Assembly (NCBI RefSeq): GCF_001722335.1 | Contig: NZ_MIHA01000003.1 | Coordinates: forward strand, 186,001 to 250,000 | DNA length: 64,000 bases | From: Mycolicibacterium flavescens | GTDB lineage: Bacteria > Actinomycetota > Actinomycetes > Mycobacteriales > Mycobacteriaceae | Reading direction: 5' to 3' | Part shown: positions 49,713 through 57,367 of the stretch, in pieces | How the letters are laid out: every line of letters starts with the position of its first letter | How positions within the stretch are numbered: position 1 is the stretch's first letter | Made by a program: the position numbers and the translations under genes | The notes under the pieces: generated by a model | What the model saw: the letters and a program-made list of their open reading frames with translations, nothing else | What the model was told of the DNA's origin: nothing | The model's database searches: none

Positions 49713-51218
49713 ATGACTTCCCTGTGGCTGGCAAACCGCGTCGAGCAAGCGGCACCGGTCGACCCGCCGCCCGAATCCGAACGATCCGCCGACGTCGTGG
49801 TGGTCGGCGCGGGGATCACCGGGTTGATCACCGCGGTCCTTCTGGCACGCGCCGGCAAGGACGTCATGGTGGTCGAGGCGTTCCGGGTGGGTGCGGGTGC
49901 CACGGGAAACACGACGGCCAAGATCAGCCTGCTGCAGAGCACGAAGCTGTCCAAGATCGTGTCCAAGCACGGCGCCAAGACCGCCCGCCAGTACGTGGAG
50001 GGCAACCGCGAGGGCTTGGAGTGGCTGGTGGGGCACTGCGAAGCGCACGGGTTGTCGGTGCAGCGGGAGGACGCCTTCACCTATGCGCAGTCCGAGCAGG
50101 GCGTGGCGATGGTGCGCGACGAACTTGAGGCCTGCGAGGCGGCGGGGCTCGACGTCGACTGGGTCGACGACGCCGATGTGCCGTTCCCGTTCCACGGCGC
50201 GGTCCGCCTGCCCGAGCAGGCTCAGTTCGACCCGATGCCGCTGCTCGACAGCCTGGTCGTCGAGCTCGAGGAACGCGGCGGGCGGTTGGTGCAAGGCGTT
50301 CGGGTGCAGAAGGTTTCGACCGACGGCGAAGGGTTGACGCTCGACGTGCGGACCCAGGCGGGCAGCGAGTTCGAGATCCGCGGCAAGCAGTGCGTGCTGG
50401 CCACCGGGATTCCGATCCTCGACCGCGGCGGTTTCTTCGCCCGCCTCAAACCGCAACGCTCGTACTGCATGGCCTACAAGGTGCCCGGCACCATCACCCG
50501 CGGCATGTACATCTCCGCCGACTCGCCGACCCGCTCACTGCGGTACGCGCCGACCCCCGACGGCGATCGACTCATCGCCGGCGGCGCGGGCCATCCCGTC
50601 GGCCACGAGAAGAGCCCGTCGTCGTCGGTGCAGGAGCTCGACCAGTGGACCAAACTGCACTACCCCGGCGCCATGCAGACGCATTACTGGTCGGCACAGG
50701 ACTATTCGCCGATCGACGAGCTACCCTACGTCGGCCCGATCCTTCCCGGTAACGAGAAGATCTTCGTCGCAACGGGTTTCGACAAGTGGGGCATGACCAA
50801 CGGGACCGCCGCCGCGCTGGCGCTGTCGAGCCGGATCCTGGGCGGGCGGATGGACTGGGCCGAGGCGTTCGACAGCTGGAGTCCCCATGAGCTCTCCGGC
50901 ATCCCGAAAGCGCTGCAGACCAACGCCCAGGTCGGGCTCTATCTGGCGCGGGGCTGGATCACCCCGGTCACCCGGATCGGCAACCGCACTCCCGAGGAGG
51001 GCGGCGTGGTCAGCGGTCCGCCGTGGGATCTGGAGGCGCGCAGCGTGGTCGACGGTTGCGAGTACCGGGTGTCACCGGTGTGCCCGCACCTGGGTGGCAT
51101 CGTCAACTGGAACGACGCCGACGAATCGTGGGAGTGCCCGCTGCACGGGTCGCGCTTCGCGCCCGACGGCACTCTGCTCGAAGGCCCGGCGACGCGCAAT
51201 CTCACCGCGGCTCGGTAG
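49713..51218 (+). CDS. FAD-dependent oxidoreductase with C-terminal Rieske domain
   Basis: 501 residues. A DAO-type FAD domain (VGAGITG at 31-37, with an N-terminal extension) is followed by a C-terminal Rieske 2Fe-2S domain with ligands C457-x-H459 and C475-x2-H478 (CPHLGG and CPLHGSRF). Proteins of this design oxidise an amine or similar substrate and pass electrons through the cluster; the substrate is unknown. It is divergent from the Hsp70-like gene. The 3' end overlaps the convergent membrane-protein gene by 17 bases. Confidence 0.92.
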   Translation: MTSLWLANRVEQAAPVDPPPESERSADVVVVGAGITGLITAVLLARAGKDVMVVEAFRVGAGATGNTTAKISLLQSTKLSKIVSKHGAKTARQYVEGNREGLEWLVGHCEAHGLSVQREDAFTYAQSEQGVAMVRDELEACEAAGLDVDWVDDADVPFPFHGAVRLPEQAQFDPMPLLDSLVVELEERGGRLVQGVRVQKVSTDGEGLTLDVRTQAGSEFEIRGKQCVLATGIPILDRGGFFARLKPQRSYCMAYKVPGTITRGMYISADSPTRSLRYAPTPDGDRLIAGGAGHPVGHEKSPSSSVQELDQWTKLHYPGAMQTHYWSAQDYSPIDELPYVGPILPGNEKIFVATGFDKWGMTNGTAAALALSSRILGGRMDWAEAFDSWSPHELSGIPKALQTNAQVGLYLARGWITPVTRIGNRTPEEGGVVSGPPWDLEARSVVDGCEYRVSPVCPHLGGIVNWNDADESWECPLHGSRFAPDGTLLEGPATRNLTAAR

Positions 51219-51963
51219 CTTTCACCGGTTCGGGCAGGAACCGCCGCACGGCGATCGACCCGAGGACGCCGACCACGATCAGCGCGATGCCGACGGTGTC
51301 GGACACTTCATCCGACACCCAGCCGACGATGCCGGTGATCGTGACGAACGGCGGCAGCCAGTCGATGGTGCCCGCCCACGAATTCGTCTCCGCCATCGCG
51401 TAATCGGGGTAGAACTCGGTGAACGACGCGGCGAACACGACCGCGCCGATCGGGATGATCCAGGCGGTCCAGAAGTTGTCGTTGTCGCCCAGCACCGCGT
51501 CCCCGATGCCGCCCGCGACCGCCGAGACCACGAACGCGCCGGCCCAGGCGCCGGTGATCGCGAAGTTGATGCGCCGGAACGCGTCGGTGTCCCAGTGCTC
51601 GGGCGGTGTGGTGTCCTTGGCGTAGGCCATGGTGAACGGGCGACGGGCGATCAGCGTGCCGACGGCGAAGACGGCCAGCACGATGTTGCTCAGTTCGCCG
51701 GCCCACAGCTGCAGCCAGTCGATCACGGTGTCCGGTGCGAGCAGTCCGAGCACGGCCAGGACTCCGAAGTACCCGACCGTCAGCGCCTCGAGCGAATGCA
51801 CGGCGACACCGCGGCGCGTGCCGACCCAGAGTGTCAGCAGCGCCAGGCCGAGGGCTGCCGCTGCGGACTCCTCGAACCGGCCCGGGCCGGCGATCACCGC
51901 CATCAGAATCCACGGTGCCAGCCCCGAGAACGGAGATCTGACGTAGCCGTCAAGCAGTTTCAC
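51202..51963 (-). CDS. Integral membrane protein, unknown
   Basis: 253 residues from GTG 51963, with about seven membrane helices. Motifs worth noting are RRPFTMAYAKDTTPPEHWDTDAFRRINFAITGAWAG and ASFTEFYPDYAM, typical of a small family of actinobacterial membrane proteins (DUF-type) with no known activity. A longer start at 52020 would overlap the divergent SnoaL-like gene and is less likely. The intergenic space to that gene is 46 bp. Confidence 0.75.
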   Translation of the reverse strand: MKLLDGYVRSPFSGLAPWILMAVIAGPGRFEESAAAALGLALLTLWVGTRRGVAVHSLEALTVGYFGVLAVLGLLAPDTVIDWLQLWAGELSNIVLAVFAVGTLIARRPFTMAYAKDTTPPEHWDTDAFRRINFAITGAWAGAFVVSAVAGGIGDAVLGDNDNFWTAWIIPIGAVVFAASFTEFYPDYAMAETNSWAGTIDWLPPFVTITGIVGWVSDEVSDTVGIALIVVGVLGSIAVRRFLPEPVKATEPR

Positions 51964-52009
51964 GGTCCGGATCGTACGCGCTGGTGCGGGGTTGTGCTGC
52001 AATGTCGGG

Positions 52010-52468
52010 ATGGGTGACATCGATGAGATCCAGCAAGTGAAGTTCCGCTATCTGCGGGCACTCGACACCAAGCACTGGGATGACTTCGCCGCGACGCTGA
52101 CCGAGGACGTGGTCGGCAAGTACGGCGAGTCGATCGGGGAGGAGCACCACTTCACCGACCGCGACGAGTTGGTCACCTTCATGCGCAATTCGCTGGGGCC
52201 CGAGATCATCACCGAGCACCGGGTGACCCACCCCGAGATCACCGTCGACGGTGACGAGGCGACCGGCACGTGGTACCTGCAGGACCGGGTGATCGCGGCC
52301 GACTTCAACTTCATGCTGATCGGCGCGGGTTTCTACCACGACCGGTACCGCAGGACCGCTGAGGGCTGGAAGATCTGCGAGACGGGTTATGACCGCACCT
52401 ACGACGCGTCGATGTCGCTGGACGCGCTCAACTTCAAGGTGAAACCCGGTCGCGCGCTGAATATCTGA
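52010..52468 (+). CDS. SnoaL-like (NTF2-fold) protein, Rv0310c-like
   Basis: 152 residues from ATG 52010. It has the family opening IDEIQQVKFRYLRALDTKHWDDFAATLTED and the conserved HRVTHPEITVDGDEATGTWY and FYHDRYRRTAEGWKI. The fold is shared with bile-acid 7-alpha dehydratase and SnoaL cyclases; a steroid or polyketide-like substrate is possible. H37Rv Rv0310c, as recalled, is nearly the same length and motif set. It sits one base before the stop of the convergent L,D-transpeptidase-fold gene, matching Rv0310c/Rv0309. Confidence 0.87.
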   Translation: MGDIDEIQQVKFRYLRALDTKHWDDFAATLTEDVVGKYGESIGEEHHFTDRDELVTFMRNSLGPEIITEHRVTHPEITVDGDEATGTWYLQDRVIAADFNFMLIGAGFYHDRYRRTAEGWKICETGYDRTYDASMSLDALNFKVKPGRALNI

Positions 52469-52469
52469 G

Positions 52470-53123
52470 CTACTGCGAGATCGCGATCACTGCGCCCGGC
52501 CGCAGCCAGCGCATGATGTCGACCAGCGTCTTGTCGTCGATCGCCACGCATCCCGCGGTCGGTCCGCCGTCGGTGGCGTGCAGGAAGAACGCGCCACCGT
52601 TGCCGGGCACCCGCGCCTTGTTGACACCCATGACGACCGCGTGCACGTACTGCGGGATCTGCAGGTTCTCGGTGCCGCTGGCGGGGTCGGTGTCGAACGG
52701 GCACTTCGACTTCTCGCAGATCTGCATGGTGTTGTAGGTCGGGCTTTTCATGTCGCCGTCCCACCAGTGGTTGGGCCCGACCTGGACGTACTGCAGGCCG
52801 CCGCCGGGATTGGGCGCGGTGCCGAACGCGAAGTCGAGCGTGAAAACCCCCATCGGAGTCTTCATCTGGCCGTCGTGGGTCTGCGGCGCCATCCCGTTCG
52901 CACCGATCCAGGCCGGGATCCCGGCGGCGACGGGCTGCCACCCCGCGGCGGTGCGTTGGTAGACGTCCATCTTGGCCTTCGAACCGCCAACGCCGACAAC
53001 GGAAATCACCTGTGTCGCCCGGCCGACGGACTGAGCGAACCACGGCGTCATCTGAGCGCCGGCGACGGGTGCCGCCAGCACGGACAGCACCGCCACACAG
53101 AGCAACGTCAGCAGCCGGCGCAC
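52470..53123 (-). CDS. Secreted L,D-transpeptidase-fold protein (Rv0309-like)
   Basis: 217 residues. The signal peptide is residues 1-23. The YkuD-type domain has YNTMQICEKSKCPF and the active-site motif HATDGGPTAGCVAI with the candidate nucleophile C192. It could modify peptidoglycan or a related target; the active-site motif varies from the usual SHGC. H37Rv Rv0309 is a close match as recalled. Start ATG 53123 lies 9 bp from the stop of the upstream SRPBCC gene, so it may be the last gene of that operon. Confidence 0.88.
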   Translation of the reverse strand: MRRLLTLLCVAVLSVLAAPVAGAQMTPWFAQSVGRATQVISVVGVGGSKAKMDVYQRTAAGWQPVAAGIPAWIGANGMAPQTHDGQMKTPMGVFTLDFAFGTAPNPGGGLQYVQVGPNHWWDGDMKSPTYNTMQICEKSKCPFDTDPASGTENLQIPQYVHAVVMGVNKARVPGNGGAFFLHATDGGPTAGCVAIDDKTLVDIMRWLRPGAVIAISQ

Positions 53124-53132
53124 CGGCTCATG

Positions 53133-53960
53133 CTAAGTGCCGGCGGGCTCCGGTTGGAGTAGGCCACGCAGCCATGTCGACCATCCGGGTTGTTCGGCGT
53201 CCGCGATCTGTTGGGCGTCGTCGCCGTAGAAGTAGATGGTGACCATGGCGAGCGCCTCCTCACCGACCGTGCAGGCGCCGATGATCGCGACACCGGGCGC
53301 GGGTTGTTCCAGGCGCATCATCAGGTCCCGGTTATGGCCGTCCTGGTGGACGCGGCGGACCACACCGGCGAGCCGGGGCGCATCCGCCGGTGTTTCGCGA
53401 CGCTCGCCGACGTCGGCGCCGGCCAGGCCGAGCGCCTCGGTGAGCCTCCTCCACGCCTGCAGCTCGCTGACCGGCCCCTGGCCCGCGGAGTGCACCAAAG
53501 CCGATCGGGCGCCGGGAAAATCGGCGAGATAGACCTTGAGCACCTCGTAGAAGCCGGGCCACCCACCCTCGAAGCTCTCGAGTTCGTCGTCCCAGTCGTC
53601 GCGGTCGGTGAACAGGCTGTGCACCATGCGGACCACGCACCGGTCACCCGAGCGGCTGGTGACGGTCACCTCGGTGGCCACCGGCGGCGCGTCGCCGCTC
53701 CAGCCGTACTCCTCGTAGGCGAACCGGTTCGGCGGGTCCCAGCCGGTGACGCGGCCGGTCTGGATGGCCTCACCGCAGTTCACGTCGCCGAAGTTGAACT
53801 GGACGGCGCCGCCGACGTGTTCCTCGACCGACGTCGTCGTGAACCAGGAACTCATCCCGGCGCCGGTGGCGATCGCCTGCCAGACCTGTTCCGGCGTGCC
53901 GGGCACGAGGACTTCCGTCGCGACCCAGCGCCGGCCGGATTCGTCCTTGTTCAAGGGCAT
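53133..53960 (-). CDS. SRPBCC/AHSA1-domain protein
   Basis: 275 residues from ATG 53960, with the strong ribosome binding site GGAGGAGG. The START-like fold is indicated by ATEVLVPGTPEQVWQAIATG, SSWFTTTSVEEHVGG and GWDPPNRFAYEEYGW, and a C-terminal extension of about 130 residues follows. Such proteins bind hydrophobic ligands or act as Hsp90 co-regulators; which applies here is unclear. It overlaps the HTH regulator gene by 10 bases, so the two form an operon, a common toxin-like or ligand-sensing pairing of ArsR-type regulator and SRPBCC protein. Confidence 0.87.
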   Translation of the reverse strand: MPLNKDESGRRWVATEVLVPGTPEQVWQAIATGAGMSSWFTTTSVEEHVGGAVQFNFGDVNCGEAIQTGRVTGWDPPNRFAYEEYGWSGDAPPVATEVTVTSRSGDRCVVRMVHSLFTDRDDWDDELESFEGGWPGFYEVLKVYLADFPGARSALVHSAGQGPVSELQAWRRLTEALGLAGADVGERRETPADAPRLAGVVRRVHQDGHNRDLMMRLEQPAPGVAIIGACTVGEEALAMVTIYFYGDDAQQIADAEQPGWSTWLRGLLQPEPAGT

Positions 53961-54559
53961 TTCGTGTCCTCCTCCTGCGGTTGCGGATAGGCGGCCACGA
54001 GTAGGCGGTAGCCGCGGGCGTTCGGATCGGATTCGTCGTGGTATTTCGCCGCCAGAGTGGTGACGGCCTCGGAGAGGTCGCGGGTGAACGCGGCCCGGTC
54101 GGCGGGTGAGCGGAACCGGATCGCGGTGTCGATCGACAGCGTGGCCAGCCGCTTGTTCCGAGCGCGTGCAGCCGCCCACAGGTCGCCGACCTCGCGCACC
54201 GCGCGGGCGGCCAGCGCGATGAGGTAGCTCGCGGAGAGCCGGTCGTTGGTGCGGCCGGGGTCGGCGGCGACGGCGCCCATCGCGCCCGGTGAGACGACGT
54301 AGGACGTGGCGGTCGCGAGCAGGAGTCGCTCGCGCAGCCCGCCCCACTGGCGTTCACCGGCCTCGGCGACGAGCCGGTGCTGTTCGAGGGCGCGCAGGTG
54401 GTAGTTGACCTTCTGGCGCGAGATGCCGGTTCGGGAGGCCAGGGTGGCCGCCGAAGCCGGCTCGGTCAGTTCGGCGAGCAGGCGGTTGCGGATCGGATCC
54501 AGGGCGATCACCGCCGCAGCGGGGTCGGCGATCACCTCGACGTCGAGCATGACTGCCAT
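53951..54559 (-). CDS. ArsR/GntR-like winged-helix regulator
   Basis: 202 residues from ATG 54559 (AAAGGCGAG upstream). The N-terminal winged helix has IALDPIRNRLLAELTEPASA, TLASRTGISRQKVNYHLRALEQHRLV and then a helical C-terminal domain (LSASYLIALAARAVREVGD). It is the first gene of an HTH-SRPBCC pair. A TTG codon at 54574 in the same frame lies inside the operator palindrome and is unlikely to be the start. It probably autoregulates through the repeat at 54568-54587. Confidence 0.87.
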   Translation of the reverse strand: MAVMLDVEVIADPAAAVIALDPIRNRLLAELTEPASAATLASRTGISRQKVNYHLRALEQHRLVAEAGERQWGGLRERLLLATATSYVVSPGAMGAVAADPGRTNDRLSASYLIALAARAVREVGDLWAAARARNKRLATLSIDTAIRFRSPADRAAFTRDLSEAVTTLAAKYHDESDPNARGYRLLVAAYPQPQEEDTKCP

Positions 54560-54567
54560 GCTCGCCT

Positions 54568-54587
54568 TTGACAAGATTATTTGTCAA
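54568..54587. promoter_or_regulatory. Palindromic operator between regulator and PAP2-DAGK
   Basis: Perfect 7-bp arms TTGACAA and TTGTCAA are separated by gattat. It lies 9 bp from the regulator start and 22 bp from the PAP2-kinase start, so it could control both divergent genes. Confidence 0.78.
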
Positions 54588-54609
54588 TAGGTCTGGCTAC
54601 GTTGAGGGA

Positions 54610-56100
54610 ATGAATCTGCTGCCCACTCGGCGCCGGCGCGGTTTCCGGCAGATCGGCGAAGGTCTCGGCACGCTCGACCGCGAGGTGTTCGAGGCCATCG
54701 CCGAGTCCCCGAGCCCGCTGCTGGACTCGGTGATGCCGCCGCTGACCCGCGCCGCGGACCATTCGAAGTTGTGGTTCGCGATCGCGGCGGCGTTGGCGGC
54801 GTTCGGGACCCCGTCGGTCAAGCGCGGCGCCAACCGCGGGGTGGTGAGCCTGGCGGTGACCAGCCTGGTCACCAACCAGGGCGCCAAGCGGATCTGGCGG
54901 CGGCAGCGGCCGAACTGGGTGCTGGTGCCGTTGACCCGGCAGGTGCGTCGGATGCCGACGTCGAACTCGCTGCCGTCGGGGCACTCGGCGAGTGCGGCGG
55001 CGTTCGCCGTGGGGGTTGGGTTGGAGAGCCCGGCGGTCGGACTGGGTTTGGCGCTGCTGGCGGGTCTGGTCGGGATGTCGAGGGTCGCGACGGGTGCGCA
55101 CTATCCGGGCGATGTGTTGGCGGGCTTCGGGCTCGGCGCGGCGGTGGCGGTGTTTGGTGGTCGGGTGGTGCCGACCGCGGTGCCGACGCGGATTCCGGCC
55201 GCGGACCCGCTGTGGGTGGAGACGCCGCAACGCCCCGACGGCGAGGGCGTGGTGCTGGTGGTCAATCCCGCATCGGGCAGCGGTACGGGCGCACGCATTC
55301 TCGACGAAGTGCGAGAAGCCTTGCCGCGGGCGGAGATCGTGGAGTTGTCCGATGACGACGACATCGACGAGAAATTGCGGTCCGCGACGCAGCGTGCCGA
55401 GGTGCTGGCGATCGGCGGCGGCGACGGGACGGTGTCGTGTGCGGCGGCGGCCGCGGTCGACGCCGGTATCCCGCTGGCGGTGTTTCCCGGCGGGACGTTC
55501 AACCACTTCGCGAAGGACATCGGGTGTGACACCGTCGAGAAGACCGTGCAGGCGATCCGCGAAGGCAAGGTCAGCTGCGTGGATCTGGTGTGCCTCAACG
55601 AGAAGCAGATGCTGCTGAACACCGCGAGCATCGGCGCGTATCCGATGTTCGTGCAGACCCGCGAGAAGAACGAGCATCGGATCGGCAAGCCGCTGGCGGG
55701 GATGTACGCGATGTTTCATACGCTGCGGCACGGTGAGCCGGTGCGAATCAGCTACGACAACAAGACACTTCAGACGTCGTTGTTCTTCCTCGGCAACTCG
55801 ACGTATCTGCCGTCGGGTTTTGCGCCGTCGCGGCGGACACGGATGGACGACGGGCTGATCGATGTGCGGATCCTGGAGACAGGTCGCCGGTTCAGCAGGT
55901 TGCGGATCCTGCTCGACCTGGCGTTGGGACGGCTGGAGCGGAGCCCGCTGTACCACGAGATGCGGGTGCCCGAGTTCCGGTTCACGGCGGTCGACGGGCC
56001 GACCGTTCTCGCACATGACGGTGAGGTCGGCGCCGAGGTGACCGAGGCGAGTTTCAGCGTGCGGTACCGGGCGCTTGCGGTGTTTCGTCCCGCTGCGTGA
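54610..56100 (+). CDS. Fused PAP2 phosphatase-diacylglycerol kinase
   Basis: 496 residues from ATG 54610 (GAGGGA upstream). Residues 1-200 form a PAP2 phosphatase with KRIWRRQRPNW, PSGHSASAAAF and RVATGAHYPGDVLAG in order. Residues 220-496 form a diacylglycerol kinase-like catalytic domain with NPASGSGTGARI, IGGGDGTVS and GNSTYLPSGFAPSRR. The two activities oppose each other (removing and adding phosphate on a lipid), suggesting a regulated lipid-phosphate switch. The PAP2 part lacks six clear membrane helices. The 3' end overlaps the convergent PAP2 gene by 47 bases. Confidence 0.9.
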   Translation: MNLLPTRRRRGFRQIGEGLGTLDREVFEAIAESPSPLLDSVMPPLTRAADHSKLWFAIAAALAAFGTPSVKRGANRGVVSLAVTSLVTNQGAKRIWRRQRPNWVLVPLTRQVRRMPTSNSLPSGHSASAAAFAVGVGLESPAVGLGLALLAGLVGMSRVATGAHYPGDVLAGFGLGAAVAVFGGRVVPTAVPTRIPAADPLWVETPQRPDGEGVVLVVNPASGSGTGARILDEVREALPRAEIVELSDDDDIDEKLRSATQRAEVLAIGGGDGTVSCAAAAAVDAGIPLAVFPGGTFNHFAKDIGCDTVEKTVQAIREGKVSCVDLVCLNEKQMLLNTASIGAYPMFVQTREKNEHRIGKPLAGMYAMFHTLRHGEPVRISYDNKTLQTSLFFLGNSTYLPSGFAPSRRTRMDDGLIDVRILETGRRFSRLRILLDLALGRLERSPLYHEMRVPEFRFTAVDGPTVLAHDGEVGAEVTEASFSVRYRALAVFRPAA

Positions 56101-56725
56101 CCGGGCGGTTCGGAGGCGCGAGGAGTAGGCAGGTGACGAAGTATGCGTAGCCCAGGGCCCAGCCGGCGAGGACGTCGGAGGGATGGTGGACGTTGAGCAC
56201 GACGCGACCGACGCCGATCGCGATGACGATGAGGGCGCCGGCGCCGATCAGGTATCCGCGCAACGGCTTTCGGACGGTGGGGAGCGCGACGGTGAGCAGT
56301 GCGGCGACGGCGACCAGGACGCCGAGCGCGTGACCGGAGGGGAACGAGGTGCCCAGCGCGGTGACGAACGCGGTGTCGGGCCGCGGTCGGTCGGCGGCGG
56401 CCTTGGCGAGCTCGGTGACAAGGCCGGCGAGTTCAACGGTGAGGAACAGGAACAGCGCAAGGCGGAAGCTGCGGCGGATCAGCGCGACGATGATCAGCAC
56501 GGCGGTGGCGAGGCGGAACGCACCGGGTCCCAGCAGCGTGCAGAAGATGTCCCAGCCGAGGACCCAGCCGGGATGGTCGGAGCCGTAGCGGTGGAAGGGG
56601 TTCAGCGCGGCGGAGTCCACGGTCGTCACCCAGTTCCATTGTTGGGCGACGGCGATCCACAGCAGCGCGTACAGCGCGAGCGCGGCCAATGCCGATCCGA
56701 CAAGCCACGTCCGCTTCGATGCCAC
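56054..56725 (-). CDS. PAP2-family membrane phosphatase (Rv0308-like)
   Basis: 223 residues with about six membrane helices. The three PAP2 motifs are KAAADRPRPDT, PSGHALGV and RVVLNVHHPSDVLAG, giving the usual two-His/Arg catalytic set. It likely hydrolyses a lipid phosphate, for example phosphatidic acid or a polyprenyl phosphate, on the outer face. It converges on the PAP2-DAGK gene. Confidence 0.88.
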   Translation of the reverse strand: MASKRTWLVGSALAALALYALLWIAVAQQWNWVTTVDSAALNPFHRYGSDHPGWVLGWDIFCTLLGPGAFRLATAVLIIVALIRRSFRLALFLFLTVELAGLVTELAKAAADRPRPDTAFVTALGTSFPSGHALGVLVAVAALLTVALPTVRKPLRGYLIGAGALIVIAIGVGRVVLNVHHPSDVLAGWALGYAYFVTCLLLAPPNRPVTQRDETPQAPGTAR

Positions 56726-56759
56726 GGTCTCAGCTCTACCACCTCGCCGGCCGTGCGGT

Positions 56760-56765
56760 TAGGGT
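56760..56765 (+). promoter_or_regulatory. Leaderless-type -10 element
   Basis: TAGGGT ends 8 bases before ATG 56774, with no ribosome binding site in between. Confidence 0.4.
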
Positions 56766-56773
56766 GACTGCCC

Positions 56774-57256
56774 ATGCCCGTGTTCCTGCGCAAGTTGTTC
56801 CGCATCGGCGGGCTCACCGATGAGGTCCGCGCGGAGGTGGAAGCCGAGGGAGTGCTGTTCGTCGCCGAGTATCTGCCGGTGACGCGGCGGTTCAGCGGCA
56901 AGATCCCGGGCCGACGCGCGAAGGGCAACGTGACGAGCTACGCGGGATCGCTGGCGCTGACCAACCGGCGGGTGCTGGGCACGCTGTCGACGGTGCCGAA
57001 GCTGGCCGGCCGGACGATCGATCAGCGGTGGGACGCGACGCAGCAGGGCGCGGTGACCGCGGAGCTGTCGGCGACAGGCTTGACTCTCGACGTGGATCTG
57101 CCCGCGGTGGATTCGCGTTTCAGCGGCGAACTTTCAATGCACTATAAAGTCGCCATACCCGAGGATGTGCTGATGCGGCTCCCGCGTCGGACGCTGGCAT
57201 TCGACGTGCCGCCCGAGTACGTGTTCCGCACCGTCGGGGTCCCGTACGACCCGTAA
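56774..57256 (+). CDS. Conserved hypothetical protein
   Basis: 160 residues with a beta-rich pattern (GVLFVAEYLPVTRRFSGKIP; GNVTSYAGSLALTNRRVLGT; HYKVAIPEDVLMRLPRRTLAF). The segment SLALTNRRVLGTLST resembles the PH-like bacterial bPH/GRAM type of lipid-binding domain, but this is weak. No signal peptide or membrane helix. Neighbours give no clue. Function unknown. Confidence 0.7.
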   Translation: MPVFLRKLFRIGGLTDEVRAEVEAEGVLFVAEYLPVTRRFSGKIPGRRAKGNVTSYAGSLALTNRRVLGTLSTVPKLAGRTIDQRWDATQQGAVTAELSATGLTLDVDLPAVDSRFSGELSMHYKVAIPEDVLMRLPRRTLAFDVPPEYVFRTVGVPYDP

Positions 57257-57367
57257 GTTCGAATCATATTGCGCCACAGCGCAGTATCTGGTCGAGCGCA
57301 AGGCTCGGCGCATGCCTCTAGCCCGGATGACCCTTTCTCTGGTCACCGGGTTCGAGGCGTGGACCCG

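Noticed and set aside
54560..54574. TTG 54574 as the start of the winged-helix regulator
   Set aside because: It lies within the operator palindrome and has no ribosome binding site. ATG 54559 has AAAGGCGAG at good spacing.
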